Positions 7,871 to 14,713 of a stretch of 36,181 nt of DNA are shown in pieces; the first letter of the stretch is position 1; every line of letters starts with the position of its first letter. The translations under genes were made by a program, and so were the position numbers. This DNA comes from Eisenbergiella porci (GTDB taxonomy: Bacteria; Bacillota; Clostridia; Lachnospirales; Lachnospiraceae). The notes below the pieces were generated by a model, which saw only the letters and a list, made by a program, of their open reading frames with translations, did not search any database and had not been told where the DNA came from. The stretch covers positions 1 to 36,181 of the forward strand of contig NZ_VUMI01000057.1 of the NCBI RefSeq assembly GCF_009696275.1, written 5' to 3'.

Positions 7871-9010
7871 TCTTCCGTTTACGTATTCCTGAACGGCCGC
7901 CCCATCTACCGGAGCAATGACGCGCCGAAAGCATCTGCGTGCCTGGAAGCCCATGAGCAGCAACTCCTTGCCCAGACGCAGGCCGATGCCCCTCAGGTCA
8001 TCCTGGACGGGAAAAGCCGCAGCATCATCAGCGCGATTTCTTTGGATAACGGCATTTTCCACGTAATAAGGGTGACGCCGGAAACAGGAAATATTTTTTC
8101 CTATCAGCCGTTTTTGCTCAGCCTGGCCATATCGGTTCTGATTCTTGGCAGCGCCAGCATTATTATCTTCTGCCTCATATTCAAACCGCTGAAAAACATT
8201 GTAAGGCTTTCCGAACATATGAACCGTCAGAACAGCCACACCCTTTCCCTCTATCCCGGGAAAATTTCCAGGGATGAAACCGGGGATCTGATTCTTTCCT
8301 TCAACCGGATGTCCGAGAGGATCAATGAGCTGTCCGAAAGCCTGCTGAATAATGAAATACAGTTAAAAAATGCACAGATAGAGGCCCTGCAGAACCAACT
8401 CAATCCCCACTTCTTTTATGGCACGCTGGAAAGCATCCGCATGATAGCGGAAGCCAATCATCAGGAGCTGATATCCGATATCGCATATTCCTTCGGCAAC
8501 CTGATGCGTTATTCCCTTTCCAGGGAGTATCTGGTCCCGGTGTCCAGGGAAATAGAAATGACGCGGCAGTATGTTTCCATCCAGGAAAAAAGGCTGGTAA
8601 ACCGTTTCGAAATCAGCTGGGATATCTGCGAACTGGACGACAAATGGCGCTGTCCCAAATTTGCCCTTTTTAATATGGTGGAAAATGTATTTTTCCATAA
8701 TGTGAGCAAATGCAGAAGCTTTATTCAGGCGGCCGTAATCCTGAAAAAAGACGGGGATGATCTTATCATCACCGTCAAAAATACCGGCCCCGGCATCCCT
8801 CCGGAAAGGCTCGCCCATCTTCGCTACCTGCTGGAGCATCCCAGGGAACGGGATACCATGACGAGTGAAAATAACGGCCGCGGTATTTTTAATATCAACG
8901 ACCGTCTCAGGCTGTTTTACGGCGGGGACTACCGGCTGGACATTGACAGCGAGGAAAATGTCCTTACGGTATGCAGCGTGCGGATCTGTAAACATTATAA
9001 TGGTTTTTAG
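7862..9010 (+). pseudogene. YesM-type sensor histidine kinase lacking its 5' end
   Basis: From about 7862 the plus strand encodes the end of an extracytoplasmic sensor domain (SSVYVFLNGRPIY), a membrane helix, HAMP and a kinase domain. The first in-frame ATG is 8042, within the sensor domain. Roughly 250 N-terminal residues including the first membrane helix and the promoter are absent. The phosphoacceptor motif is NPHFFYGTLESI, retaining the histidine. The ATP-binding part is atypical: the N-box reads ENVFFHN and the usual DxGxG motif is KNTGPGIP, with asparagine for aspartate. Its partner response regulator follows 41 bp downstream. In intact relatives this pair senses sugar and controls the divergent importer. 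The joint with the permease lies near 7866. Confidence 0.8.
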
Positions 9011-9051
9011 GAAAATTCAGGCGCGGCACCTGCGCGCGGACAGGAGCGGAA

Positions 9052-10515
9052 ATGCTGAAGCTATTGCTGGTTGATGATGAATATATTGTTTTAAAAGGTC
9101 TGGAAATCGTTCTGCGTGATCAGAAAGAGGTGTCACTTGAAATCAGAACCGCAATCGATGCGGTGGACGCCTATGAAAAGGCGGAGGGCTGGACGCCGGA
9201 TGTTATTATCGCAGATATTAATATGCCCGAGATTGACGGTCTTACCATGCTGGAACGTCTTTCTGTTACGATTCCTTTATGCAGGTTTATCATCGTCAGC
9301 GGATATGAGGAAAATGAATATCTGAAACGTGCGCTGAAGCTTCATGTGGATGATTATCTTCTGAAGCCGGTGGATAAGCTTTATTTAATCCGGCGTCTCA
9401 AGCAAATAGACGAGGAAAAACAGGCCCGCATTAAAAATACCCTGATGAAATGCAGGCTGATGCTGTTTCGGGGTCATTTTTTCCATGATTCCGAATTTTC
9501 CGTACAGGAAACAGAGGAATTTCTCTATCTTCCTTATTTTTCACTGTTTGTTGCAGGGCTATCCCCTTCCGGGGCCAGGGAAGCTAAGAGCCGCCTGGCC
9601 GGCTATTTTGAACAGATATTCGTTTTTTCCCAGAATAACTGGAGTATCTTCCTCCTTAATTATTCCGTGAAGCTGCAGACGGAGGATATCCGGGCGCTCC
9701 TGACCCATGTGCTGGACGGCAGCATCTCCGGCATTGCCGATACGAAGCAGAATGGGGAAAAGCAGGCATTTCTTGAACAGATTGCCTTCCATTATCAGAA
9801 TGCGTTGTGCGATATGCTTTTGTCAATTCTTCCGGTATCCGAGGCTGCGAAGGCGCGCGCTGCCGAAAGAATTGCAGCGCATACCCTCGCCAGTGCCGTC
9901 AGGGTCATCACCTTTGAATTAAACGCGGCGGCCTATGTAAATGAAATTTATGCTGCGGCAGAAGCTCCGGAAGATAATTTCCTGATGGTATTTACGGAAA
10001 CCCTGTCCGCCTATATCATGATTGCCGATATCAATTTACCCGCCGCCTCCATACAGAAGCTTTACCAGACGCATGTAAAAGCGGTTGTCAACGAAAGGAC
10101 GCTTGCCGCCTTTCTGGAAAAATCCCAGAACCTGGGGAACGATCTCCTCACTCCTGCGGAACAGGAGGCCTATTCCTCCAAAGTGGATGCTGCAAGAGCC
10201 TATATTGCCGAACATTATCAGGAGGATATCGCCCTGGAACAGGTTGCTGAATTTGTATCCGTGAATCCCAGCTATCTGAGCTATATTTTCAAAAAAGAGA
10301 CCGGGATCACCTTTCTTCAGTATCTGACAAACGTGCGTATGCAGAAAGCTTGTCAGCTGATGACTGCGGATCCTGGCCTCTCTTTGGAGGAAATCGCTAT
10401 AAGATGCGGTTATCATTCCGCCTCTTATTTTCATAAAATATTCCGCGGGAAATTCGGCGTAAGTCCGCGGCAGTGGCTGCAAAATTCGGGGAATTCCCCT
10501 CTATTCCTTGATTAA
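9052..10515 (+). CDS. AraC-type response regulator (YesN-like)
   Basis: This 487-residue protein has an N-terminal receiver domain with the acidic pair DD at residues 8-9, the phosphoacceptor D55 in ADINMPEIDG and the conserved lysine in LLKPVD. It has a variable middle region and two C-terminal AraC helix-turn-helix motifs (IALEQVAEFVSVNPSYLSYIF; LEEIAIRCGYHSASYFHKIF). The start at 9052 follows GGACAGGAGCGGAA. It is the cognate of the truncated kinase 41 bp upstream and probably the activator of importer cassette 1. The frame is intact, but with the kinase 5' end and promoter lost, its expression and phosphorylation are doubtful. No convincing terminator follows. Confidence 0.9.
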   Translation: MLKLLLVDDEYIVLKGLEIVLRDQKEVSLEIRTAIDAVDAYEKAEGWTPDVIIADINMPEIDGLTMLERLSVTIPLCRFIIVSGYEENEYLKRALKLHVDDYLLKPVDKLYLIRRLKQIDEEKQARIKNTLMKCRLMLFRGHFFHDSEFSVQETEEFLYLPYFSLFVAGLSPSGAREAKSRLAGYFEQIFVFSQNNWSIFLLNYSVKLQTEDIRALLTHVLDGSISGIADTKQNGEKQAFLEQIAFHYQNALCDMLLSILPVSEAAKARAAERIAAHTLASAVRVITFELNAAAYVNEIYAAAEAPEDNFLMVFTETLSAYIMIADINLPAASIQKLYQTHVKAVVNERTLAAFLEKSQNLGNDLLTPAEQEAYSSKVDAARAYIAEHYQEDIALEQVAEFVSVNPSYLSYIFKKETGITFLQYLTNVRMQKACQLMTADPGLSLEEIAIRCGYHSASYFHKIFRGKFGVSPRQWLQNSGNSPLFLD

Positions 10516-10588
10516 TCCTACAAGCATTCTTCCAAGAGAATACATTTTCATTTCTTACCATAGCTGTCATCTTATGCAATTTATAATG

Positions 10589-10604
10589 ATTGAAAAAATT
10601 CAAT
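10589..10604. promoter_or_regulatory. ATTGA-N6-TCAAT dyad, upstream putative ArsR operator
   Basis: The inverted repeat ATTGA-AAAAAT-TCAAT has the same arms and the same six-base spacing as the dyad over the arsR promoter 94 bp downstream. The matched pair suggests two operator sites for one dimeric repressor. Confidence 0.5.
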
Positions 10605-10649
10605 ATATGCTTCCACTGCATAACCATTGTTCCTATATTGCGCGCCAAT

Positions 10650-10669
10650 AAAATAGGTATACCTATTTT
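10650..10669. promoter_or_regulatory. Perfect 20-bp palindrome upstream of the arsR promoter
   Basis: AAAATAGGTATACCTATTTT is an exact palindrome. It lies 14 bp upstream of the -35 box, between the two ATTGA-N6-TCAAT dyads. A second regulator or a different mode of ArsR-family binding would explain it. As an RNA hairpin it would be AU-rich with no distinct T-tract, so a terminator is less likely. Confidence 0.6.
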
Positions 10670-10682
10670 TGCAAAATAACGC

Positions 10683-10712
10683 ATTGACAAATATCAATAT
10701 GATGCATATAAT
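10683..10712 (+). promoter_or_regulatory. Consensus promoter of the arsenic-type cluster with overlapping operator
   Basis: TTGACA (10684-10689), a 17-base spacer and TATAAT (10707-10712) form a perfect consensus promoter. The dyad ATTGA-CAAATA-TCAAT (10683-10698) overlaps the -35 box. A repressor bound there would block RNA polymerase, the standard arrangement for ArsR-family autoregulation. Confidence 0.85.
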
Positions 10713-10745
10713 AAAAACGAACCCAAAAAGAAGGGAGCGCAGACT

Positions 10746-11051
10746 ATGACGGAAAATGAAAAAAACGCAAGGATTTTCAAAGCTTTTTGCGATGCAAACC
10801 GATGGAAAATTTTAGGTCTGCTGCAAAGCGGAGAAAAGTGTGCGTGCAAATTACTGGAAGAACTTAATATCGGACAGCCAACGTTGTCCCATCATATGAA
10901 AATATTATGCGATGCAGAAATAGTTGTAGGGCGCAAAGAGGGAAAATGGACGTACTATTCCTTCAATCCGGAAGGGATTGAGCGTGCAAAGGAATTGCTG
11001 AATCAAATTACAACGGTAACAGACAGTATCCCGCGTAGCTGCAATGAATGA
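10746..11051 (+). CDS. arsR: ArsR-family metalloregulator
   Basis: This small dimeric winged-helix repressor has 101 residues, the usual ArsR/SmtB length. Cysteines 32 and 34 in EKCACKLLEEL sit where ArsR-type proteins bind trivalent arsenic on helix alpha-3; C15 or C55 might supply a third ligand. The recognition helix is in GQPTLSHHMKILCDAEIV, typical of the family. The start follows AGAAGGGAGCG. It is the first gene of a cluster with an ArsP-type permease and a thioredoxin-like protein, behind a consensus promoter with an overlapping dyad. Arsenic binding dissociating it from DNA is the family mechanism; an organoarsenical as inducer is inferred from the permease. Confidence 0.88.
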   Translation: MTENEKNARIFKAFCDANRWKILGLLQSGEKCACKLLEELNIGQPTLSHHMKILCDAEIVVGRKEGKWTYYSFNPEGIERAKELLNQITTVTDSIPRSCNE

Positions 11052-11052
11052 T

Positions 11053-11076
11053 AAGCCGCCAGGAATAAGGCGGCTT
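11053..11076 (+). other. Hairpin between arsR and the permease gene
   Basis: AAGCCGCC and GGCGGCTT (11053-11060, 11069-11076) form a perfect eight-bp stem directly after the arsR stop codon. There is no T-tract, so processing or mRNA stabilisation is more likely than full termination. Confidence 0.5.
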
Positions 11077-11132
11077 AAATAACAGTCATTACATCGATAG
11101 ATTGCAATATATATATATAATGGAGGGATTTC

Positions 11133-12146
11133 TTGCAGATGTTCAAAATTTTCTGGGACTTTTTTCAAAATCAAGTGTTGGGCATGAAATGGCTGAATAA
11201 AGTGATAGGCGGCGGATTATCCGCTGCCGGGCTTAACCTTGAAAGCAAAACCGGCGCAAGCATTCAGTTTTTCCTTTATGATACAATTAAAATCACCGTT
11301 CTGCTTTGCGTGCTTATTTACTTGATTTCCTATATCCAAAGCTATTTCCCGCCAGAAAGAAGCAAACGGATATTAGGACGTTTTCATGGCGTGGGGGCAA
11401 ATATTATTGCTGCCCTGCTCGGGACAGTGACACCGTTTTGTTCCTGTTCCTCCATACCGCTTTTCATCGGTTTTACAAGCGCGGGGCTTCCGTTGGGCGT
11501 AACCTTTTCTTTTCTGATATCCTCCCCTATGGTTGACCTTGGTTCCCTCGTTCTGCTGATGAATATCTTCGGTACAAAAATTGCTGTCATTTATGTTCTT
11601 GTCGGTTTAGTTATCGCTGTTGCAGGCGGTATCATCATTGAAAAACTGCACATGGAAAAATACGTTGAGCAGTATATCAAAACCGCCGGAAGCGTGGATA
11701 TAGAAGCTCCGGATTTAACGAAAAGGGATAGGCTGAAATATGCGTGGGAGCAGGTTGCGGCTACTTTTAAAAAAGTATTTCCCTATATTCTTGTTGGCGT
11801 GGGCATCGGCGCCTTTATTCATAACTGGATACCGCAGTCCTGGATTGAAACCGCACTGGGCAGCAGCAATCCCTTTTCGGTGATTTTAGCAACACTTGTC
11901 GGCATCCCCATGTATGCGGACATTTTTGGCACAATCCCCGTTGCTGAAGCTTTATTTGCCAAAGGCGCGCAGCTTGGTGCAATCTTATCTTTTATGATGG
12001 CGATTACTACATTGTCTCTGCCGTCCCTCATAATGCTGCGAAAGGCGGTAAAACCTAAACTGCTTTCCCTCTTTATCGGTATCTGCACAGGCGGCATTAT
12101 TCTTGTTGGTTATTTATTTAACCTGCTCCACTTATATTTGGTCTGA
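11133..12146 (+). CDS. ArsP-like permease (DUF318/YraQ family)
   Basis: This integral membrane permease has 337 residues and about eight to ten hydrophobic segments. The conserved motif TPFCSCSSIPLFIGFTSAGLP carries C103 and C105, the paired cysteines of ArsP-type proteins, whose characterised members export trivalent organoarsenicals. A second family repeat, GIPMYADIFGTIPVAEAL, lies near residue 255. The start is TTG 11133, five bases after GGAGGG; ATG 11139 is the alternative, with a longer spacing. ArsR upstream and the thioredoxin-like gene 19 bp downstream support a role in export of arsenicals or a related thiophilic toxicant. Exact substrate is inferred. Confidence 0.82.
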   Translation: MQMFKIFWDFFQNQVLGMKWLNKVIGGGLSAAGLNLESKTGASIQFFLYDTIKITVLLCVLIYLISYIQSYFPPERSKRILGRFHGVGANIIAALLGTVTPFCSCSSIPLFIGFTSAGLPLGVTFSFLISSPMVDLGSLVLLMNIFGTKIAVIYVLVGLVIAVAGGIIIEKLHMEKYVEQYIKTAGSVDIEAPDLTKRDRLKYAWEQVAATFKKVFPYILVGVGIGAFIHNWIPQSWIETALGSSNPFSVILATLVGIPMYADIFGTIPVAEALFAKGAQLGAILSFMMAITTLSLPSLIMLRKAVKPKLLSLFIGICTGGIILVGYLFNLLHLYLV

Positions 12147-12165
12147 TTGAAAGGAGATTATCATT

Positions 12166-12519
12166 ATGGCACTGTTTGGAAGAAAAAACAAAAAAGAAGG
12201 AAACGTCCCTTGCTGCTGCGGCGGTAATTTCAATGCGGAAAGCATGGCGCAGGCGGAACAAGCAAAAACAGAGGGCGCAGACGTTAAAATCTTAGGAAGC
12301 GGCTGTGCGAAATGCAATCAGCTTGAAGCGGCTGTAAAGGCAGCTTTAGAGCAGCTGAATATGGACGCCTCCATCGATCATATTACCGCTTTTACACAGA
12401 TCGCAGCTTATGGCGTAATGACTACCCCCGCCCTTGTCGTTGACGGAAAAGTGGTATCCTATGGAAAGGTGCTCAAGATCGGTGAGGTGAAAAAAATTCT
12501 GGAAAAAGCCAGGGGATAA
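12166..12519 (+). CDS. Thioredoxin-like small redox-active protein (MTH895/TM0996 type)
   Basis: This 117-residue cytoplasmic protein has a thioredoxin-like fold of the small redox-active disulfide protein 2 group. The active-site motif is GSGCAKC (C47, C50), and a TTPALVVDG segment holds the cis-proline (around residue 86). The N-terminal extension contains three consecutive cysteines and glycines, CCCGG at residues 16-20, which could bind a metal or arsenical. The start follows GAAAGGAG. It is the last gene of the arsenic-type operon, 19 bp after the permease, and might reduce or deliver the toxicant. That role is inferred from context and cysteine content. Confidence 0.85.
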   Translation: MALFGRKNKKEGNVPCCCGGNFNAESMAQAEQAKTEGADVKILGSGCAKCNQLEAAVKAALEQLNMDASIDHITAFTQIAAYGVMTTPALVVDGKVVSYGKVLKIGEVKKILEKARG

Positions 12520-12550
12520 TTTTACTGAAAATCCATGGTGCAGAAATTAA

Positions 12551-12587
12551 GGGAAGCCGCATAAATCCAATATTTATGCGGCTCCCC
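12551..12587. terminator. Hairpin between convergent genes, probable terminator
   Basis: A 12-bp stem (AGCCGCATAAAT with ATTTATGCGGCT) extended by GGG/CCC across one mismatch encloses a five-base loop. It lies between the thioredoxin-like gene and the convergent dehydrogenase fragment. The T-tract is weak on both strands. Confidence 0.6.
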
Positions 12588-12610
12588 GGTGTTATTGCAA
12601 CAGAAAATCC

Positions 12611-13075
12611 TCAATCGTTATAAATTATGACCTTTATCGTCTCATTAGGATGCGCCAGCGCCCAGTCAAACCCTTCCTGAATCCGGCTCAGCGGGAACCT
12701 GTGGGTTATCATCCTCTCTGAAACTATACGGCCGTTCTTCAGCCAGGCAAGCGCCGTCTCAAAGGCATTAGCATACCGGTTCACTCCCATGTAGTCCAGT
12801 TCCTTTTCCATCAGCTTTGCCACATCCACAGGAACGATGTTGCTGCCGGGCCACCCCACCTGCACGCATCTGCCGCCGGGGCGGGCCATGGTAAAGAGCA
12901 GGGCCGTGGAAGCGTTGTTCCCGGCGGTTTCAAATACAATATCCCCTTTATTTTCAAGCGCAGGGATCTGTTCCGAGGGGATGAAAATTTCATCCGCTCC
13001 CAGCTGCTTCGCGCATTCCAGACGTTCCGGAACCTTGTCCACACATACGGCATAGCTGCCGTCGGCCGGCCGCGG
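12611..13075 (-). pseudogene. C-terminal part of a zinc-type alcohol/polyol dehydrogenase
   Basis: About 150 residues match the second half of a medium-chain dehydrogenase of the sorbitol/threonine dehydrogenase type. The end of the NAD-binding fold is present (YAVCVDKVPERLECAKQLGA, then GDIVFETAGN and GGRCVQVGWPG), as is the C-terminal FETALAWLKNGRI segment. The N-terminal catalytic domain with the zinc-binding cysteine and histidine residues, and the GxGxxG loop, are absent. Upstream sequence switches to a nitroreductase in a different frame at about 13,070. The GTG at 13078 has no ribosome binding site. Without the catalytic domain the fragment cannot be a dehydrogenase. Confidence 0.8.
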
Positions 13076-13699
13076 CACAGTCCGCGTATAAAAACTCCTT
13101 CATCCCTTCCCTGTTTTTATCTCCGCAGACGATAATTGCACAGGCCGCAGTTTCCAGCATCGCCGCGTTGGGATTGCTGCGGGACAGTCCGGTAAAGATC
13201 TGTCTCTCCCTCACCACAATAAAATGGCAGGGACGCTTGTTTTTGGCCGAGGGCGCATACATCCCGGCGCACAGAATGGTATCCAGCATTTCCCCTGCGA
13301 TCGCGATCGGTTCCGCAGTAAAACTGCGTATGCTCTGCCTTGTTCTGACTGCTGTGAGGGTATCCATACCGCAGGGAATTAACGAAGGCTCCGCAGACAT
13401 TTCCACAGAATTTTCCCCTCCCGTCTCTTTCCCTGCTTCCTCAACGGCCATGGTCACATGGACCTTCATTGTCCCGCCGTCATAGCCCAAGGCCTTCTGC
13501 AACGCTTTATCCACCGTCATGGCAAACCTGCCGTTTCCGCGTGCCAGCAGCTTGCACCGGTATTCTATATGATTGATCGTGCCGCTCACATAAAGCGTTC
13601 CCTTCGGCCTTTTGAAAACCTCCCTTGTAAAAAGGGCAGTTCTATCACTGTGAGCCTTCCGCCCTCGTCCTTTTTAATATCCGCATCAAATACTTCCAT
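13070..13699 (-). pseudogene. DUF1905-nitroreductase fusion protein, frameshifted and 3'-truncated
   Basis: The start at 13699 (MEVFDADIKKDEGGRLTVIE) follows GGGAG. An N-terminal DUF1905 beta-barrel-like domain continues, after a frame change, as SGTINHIEYRCKLLARGNGR and KALGYDGGTMKVHV. The frame change is in a run of five bases (A on the plus strand, 13629-13633); a sixth would restore the frame as PFFTREVFKRPKGTLYV. A nitroreductase domain follows (TRQSIRSF and APSAKNKRPCHFIVV) but stops being homologous after EFLYADCAAA. The C-terminal part of the flavin domain is lost at the joint with the dehydrogenase fragment. Two independent lesions make this clearly non-functional if the sequence is correct. 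Confidence 0.8.
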
Positions 13700-13800
13700 T
13701 TTTTCTCCCACAATAAATTTTACCGCAACGCTCAGCCCCCCACAAAGAAAGTACAAAAAATGATCCGGCCAACAGTTACATTGTACCATATTATTCATAA

Positions 13801-13826
13801 AAAAGTGTCACTGAGATGTCACTTTT
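13801..13826. promoter_or_regulatory. Imperfect dyad at a divergent promoter, putative operator
   Basis: AAAAGTGTCA and TGTCACTTTT form a 10-bp inverted repeat with one mismatch around CTGAGA. It lies just upstream of the TATAAT at 13833 for the ABC exporter genes and upstream of a minus-strand TACAAT-like box for the DUF1905-nitroreductase gene. It could control both directions. No regulator is encoded next to it. Confidence 0.55.
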
Positions 13827-13832
13827 ATTTGC

Positions 13833-13855
13833 TATAATAAGCTTACATCGATGTA
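13833..13855 (+). promoter_or_regulatory. -10 box and TACATCGATGTA palindrome of the ABC exporter promoter
   Basis: A perfect TATAAT (13833-13838) has no good -35 box at 16-18 bp, which hints at activator dependence. A perfect 12-bp palindrome TACATCGATGTA (13844-13855) covers the expected transcription start. The leader to the ATPase start is about 185 nt. Confidence 0.5.
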
Positions 13856-13928
13856 CAGTGAAAACAAAGGCTGTCAAAGCCCCGCTGCTGGCAACAGGCT
13901 ATCAAACTTGCAGCGCTGCAGGGCTGCG

Positions 13929-13975
13929 GGATATTGGACTTTCGCGGCAACCGCCAAATATCCATGCAAGCATGG
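13929..13975 (+). other. Structured leader segment upstream of the ABC ATPase gene
   Basis: GGATATT (13929-13935) pairs with AATATCC (13957-13963), and inside it GCGG pairs with CCGC around CAA (13944-13954). A second hairpin, CCATGC-AA-GCATGG (13962-13975), overlaps the outer strand and so is mutually exclusive with its last pairs. This suggests a folded 5' leader. No known riboswitch class was recognised. The region is also open in the ATPase frame but is not protein-like. Confidence 0.4.
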
Positions 13976-14028
13976 CTGCCTGGCTCGTTGTCCGCGGCAA
14001 TAAAGTTAGAATACGAGGAGCAATCATT

Positions 14029-14712
14029 ATGGAAATTCTTAAATGCGAAGGTGTCAGAAAGCTGTACGGCACCGGAAATAATCAGGTAACAGCCCTGGAC
14101 CGGATAGATTTGTCCGTGGAGCAGGGAGAATTCGTGGCAATTGTGGGAGCCTCCGGTTCCGGCAAATCCACACTTTTACATATTCTGGGAAGCGTGGATT
14201 CCCCTACCGAAGGGAAGGTGCTCGTGGAGGGTACGGATATCTCCTCCATGAACAGAACGCAGGCGGCCATCTTCCGGCGCAGGAAGGTGGGCCTTGTCTA
14301 TCAGTTTTATAACCTCATCCCCACACTTACCGTACGCAAAAATATTCTCATGCCGCTTCTGTTAGACAAGAGGAAGCCGAATCCGGAATATTTTGACAAG
14401 GTGATAACTACGCTTGGGATCGCGGATAAGCTGGATTTTCTGCCAAGCCAGCTGTCCGGCGGTCAACAGCAGCGCGCGGCTATCGCCAGGTCGCTGATTT
14501 ACCGTCCGGCCCTGCTGCTGGCCGACGAGCCTACCGGTAACCTGGATCAGAAAAATTCCAGGGAAATCATCGATTTGCTGAAGCTTTCCAACCGCAGCCT
14601 GAACCAGACTATCCTGCTGATAACCCACGACGAAAAAATCGCCCTGGAAGCAGATCGTATCATCGTAATAGAAGACGGCCGCATCATCAGCGATCAGAAA
14701 CGGGGGAAATAA
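14029..14712 (+). CDS. ABC transporter ATP-binding protein, MacB/LolD type
   Basis: This 227-residue cytoplasmic ATPase drives a FtsX-type permease. Walker A is GASGSGKST (residues 40-48), the Q-loop is in LVYQFYNLIPTLTV, the signature is LSGGQQQR (142-149), Walker B is ALLLADE (161-167) with the D-loop TGNLD, and the switch histidine is in ITHDE. This set is typical of MacB/LolD/BceA-type exporters. The start at 14029 follows CGAGGAG; an upstream extension in frame to 13816 is not conserved-looking. The permease gene begins one base after its stop, so the two are translationally coupled. No two-component system lies next to it, unlike classical bacitracin-type modules. Confidence 0.92.
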   Translation: MEILKCEGVRKLYGTGNNQVTALDRIDLSVEQGEFVAIVGASGSGKSTLLHILGSVDSPTEGKVLVEGTDISSMNRTQAAIFRRRKVGLVYQFYNLIPTLTVRKNILMPLLLDKRKPNPEYFDKVITTLGIADKLDFLPSQLSGGQQQRAAIARSLIYRPALLLADEPTGNLDQKNSREIIDLLKLSNRSLNQTILLITHDEKIALEADRIIVIEDGRIISDQKRGK

Positions 14713-14713
14713 T

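Noticed and set aside
7870-7934. Permease start at 7934
   Set aside because: The added residues are not permease-like, lack a ribosome binding site and are antisense to the kinase sensor domain.
10650-10669. Terminator of the response-regulator gene
   Set aside because: The stem is AU-rich and lies about 135 bp after the stop codon without a separate T-tract; an operator is more likely.
13816-14028. N-terminal extension of the ABC ATPase
   Set aside because: Residues before MEILKC do not belong to the ATPase fold; a good ribosome binding site precedes 14029, and the frame would begin upstream of the likely transcription start.
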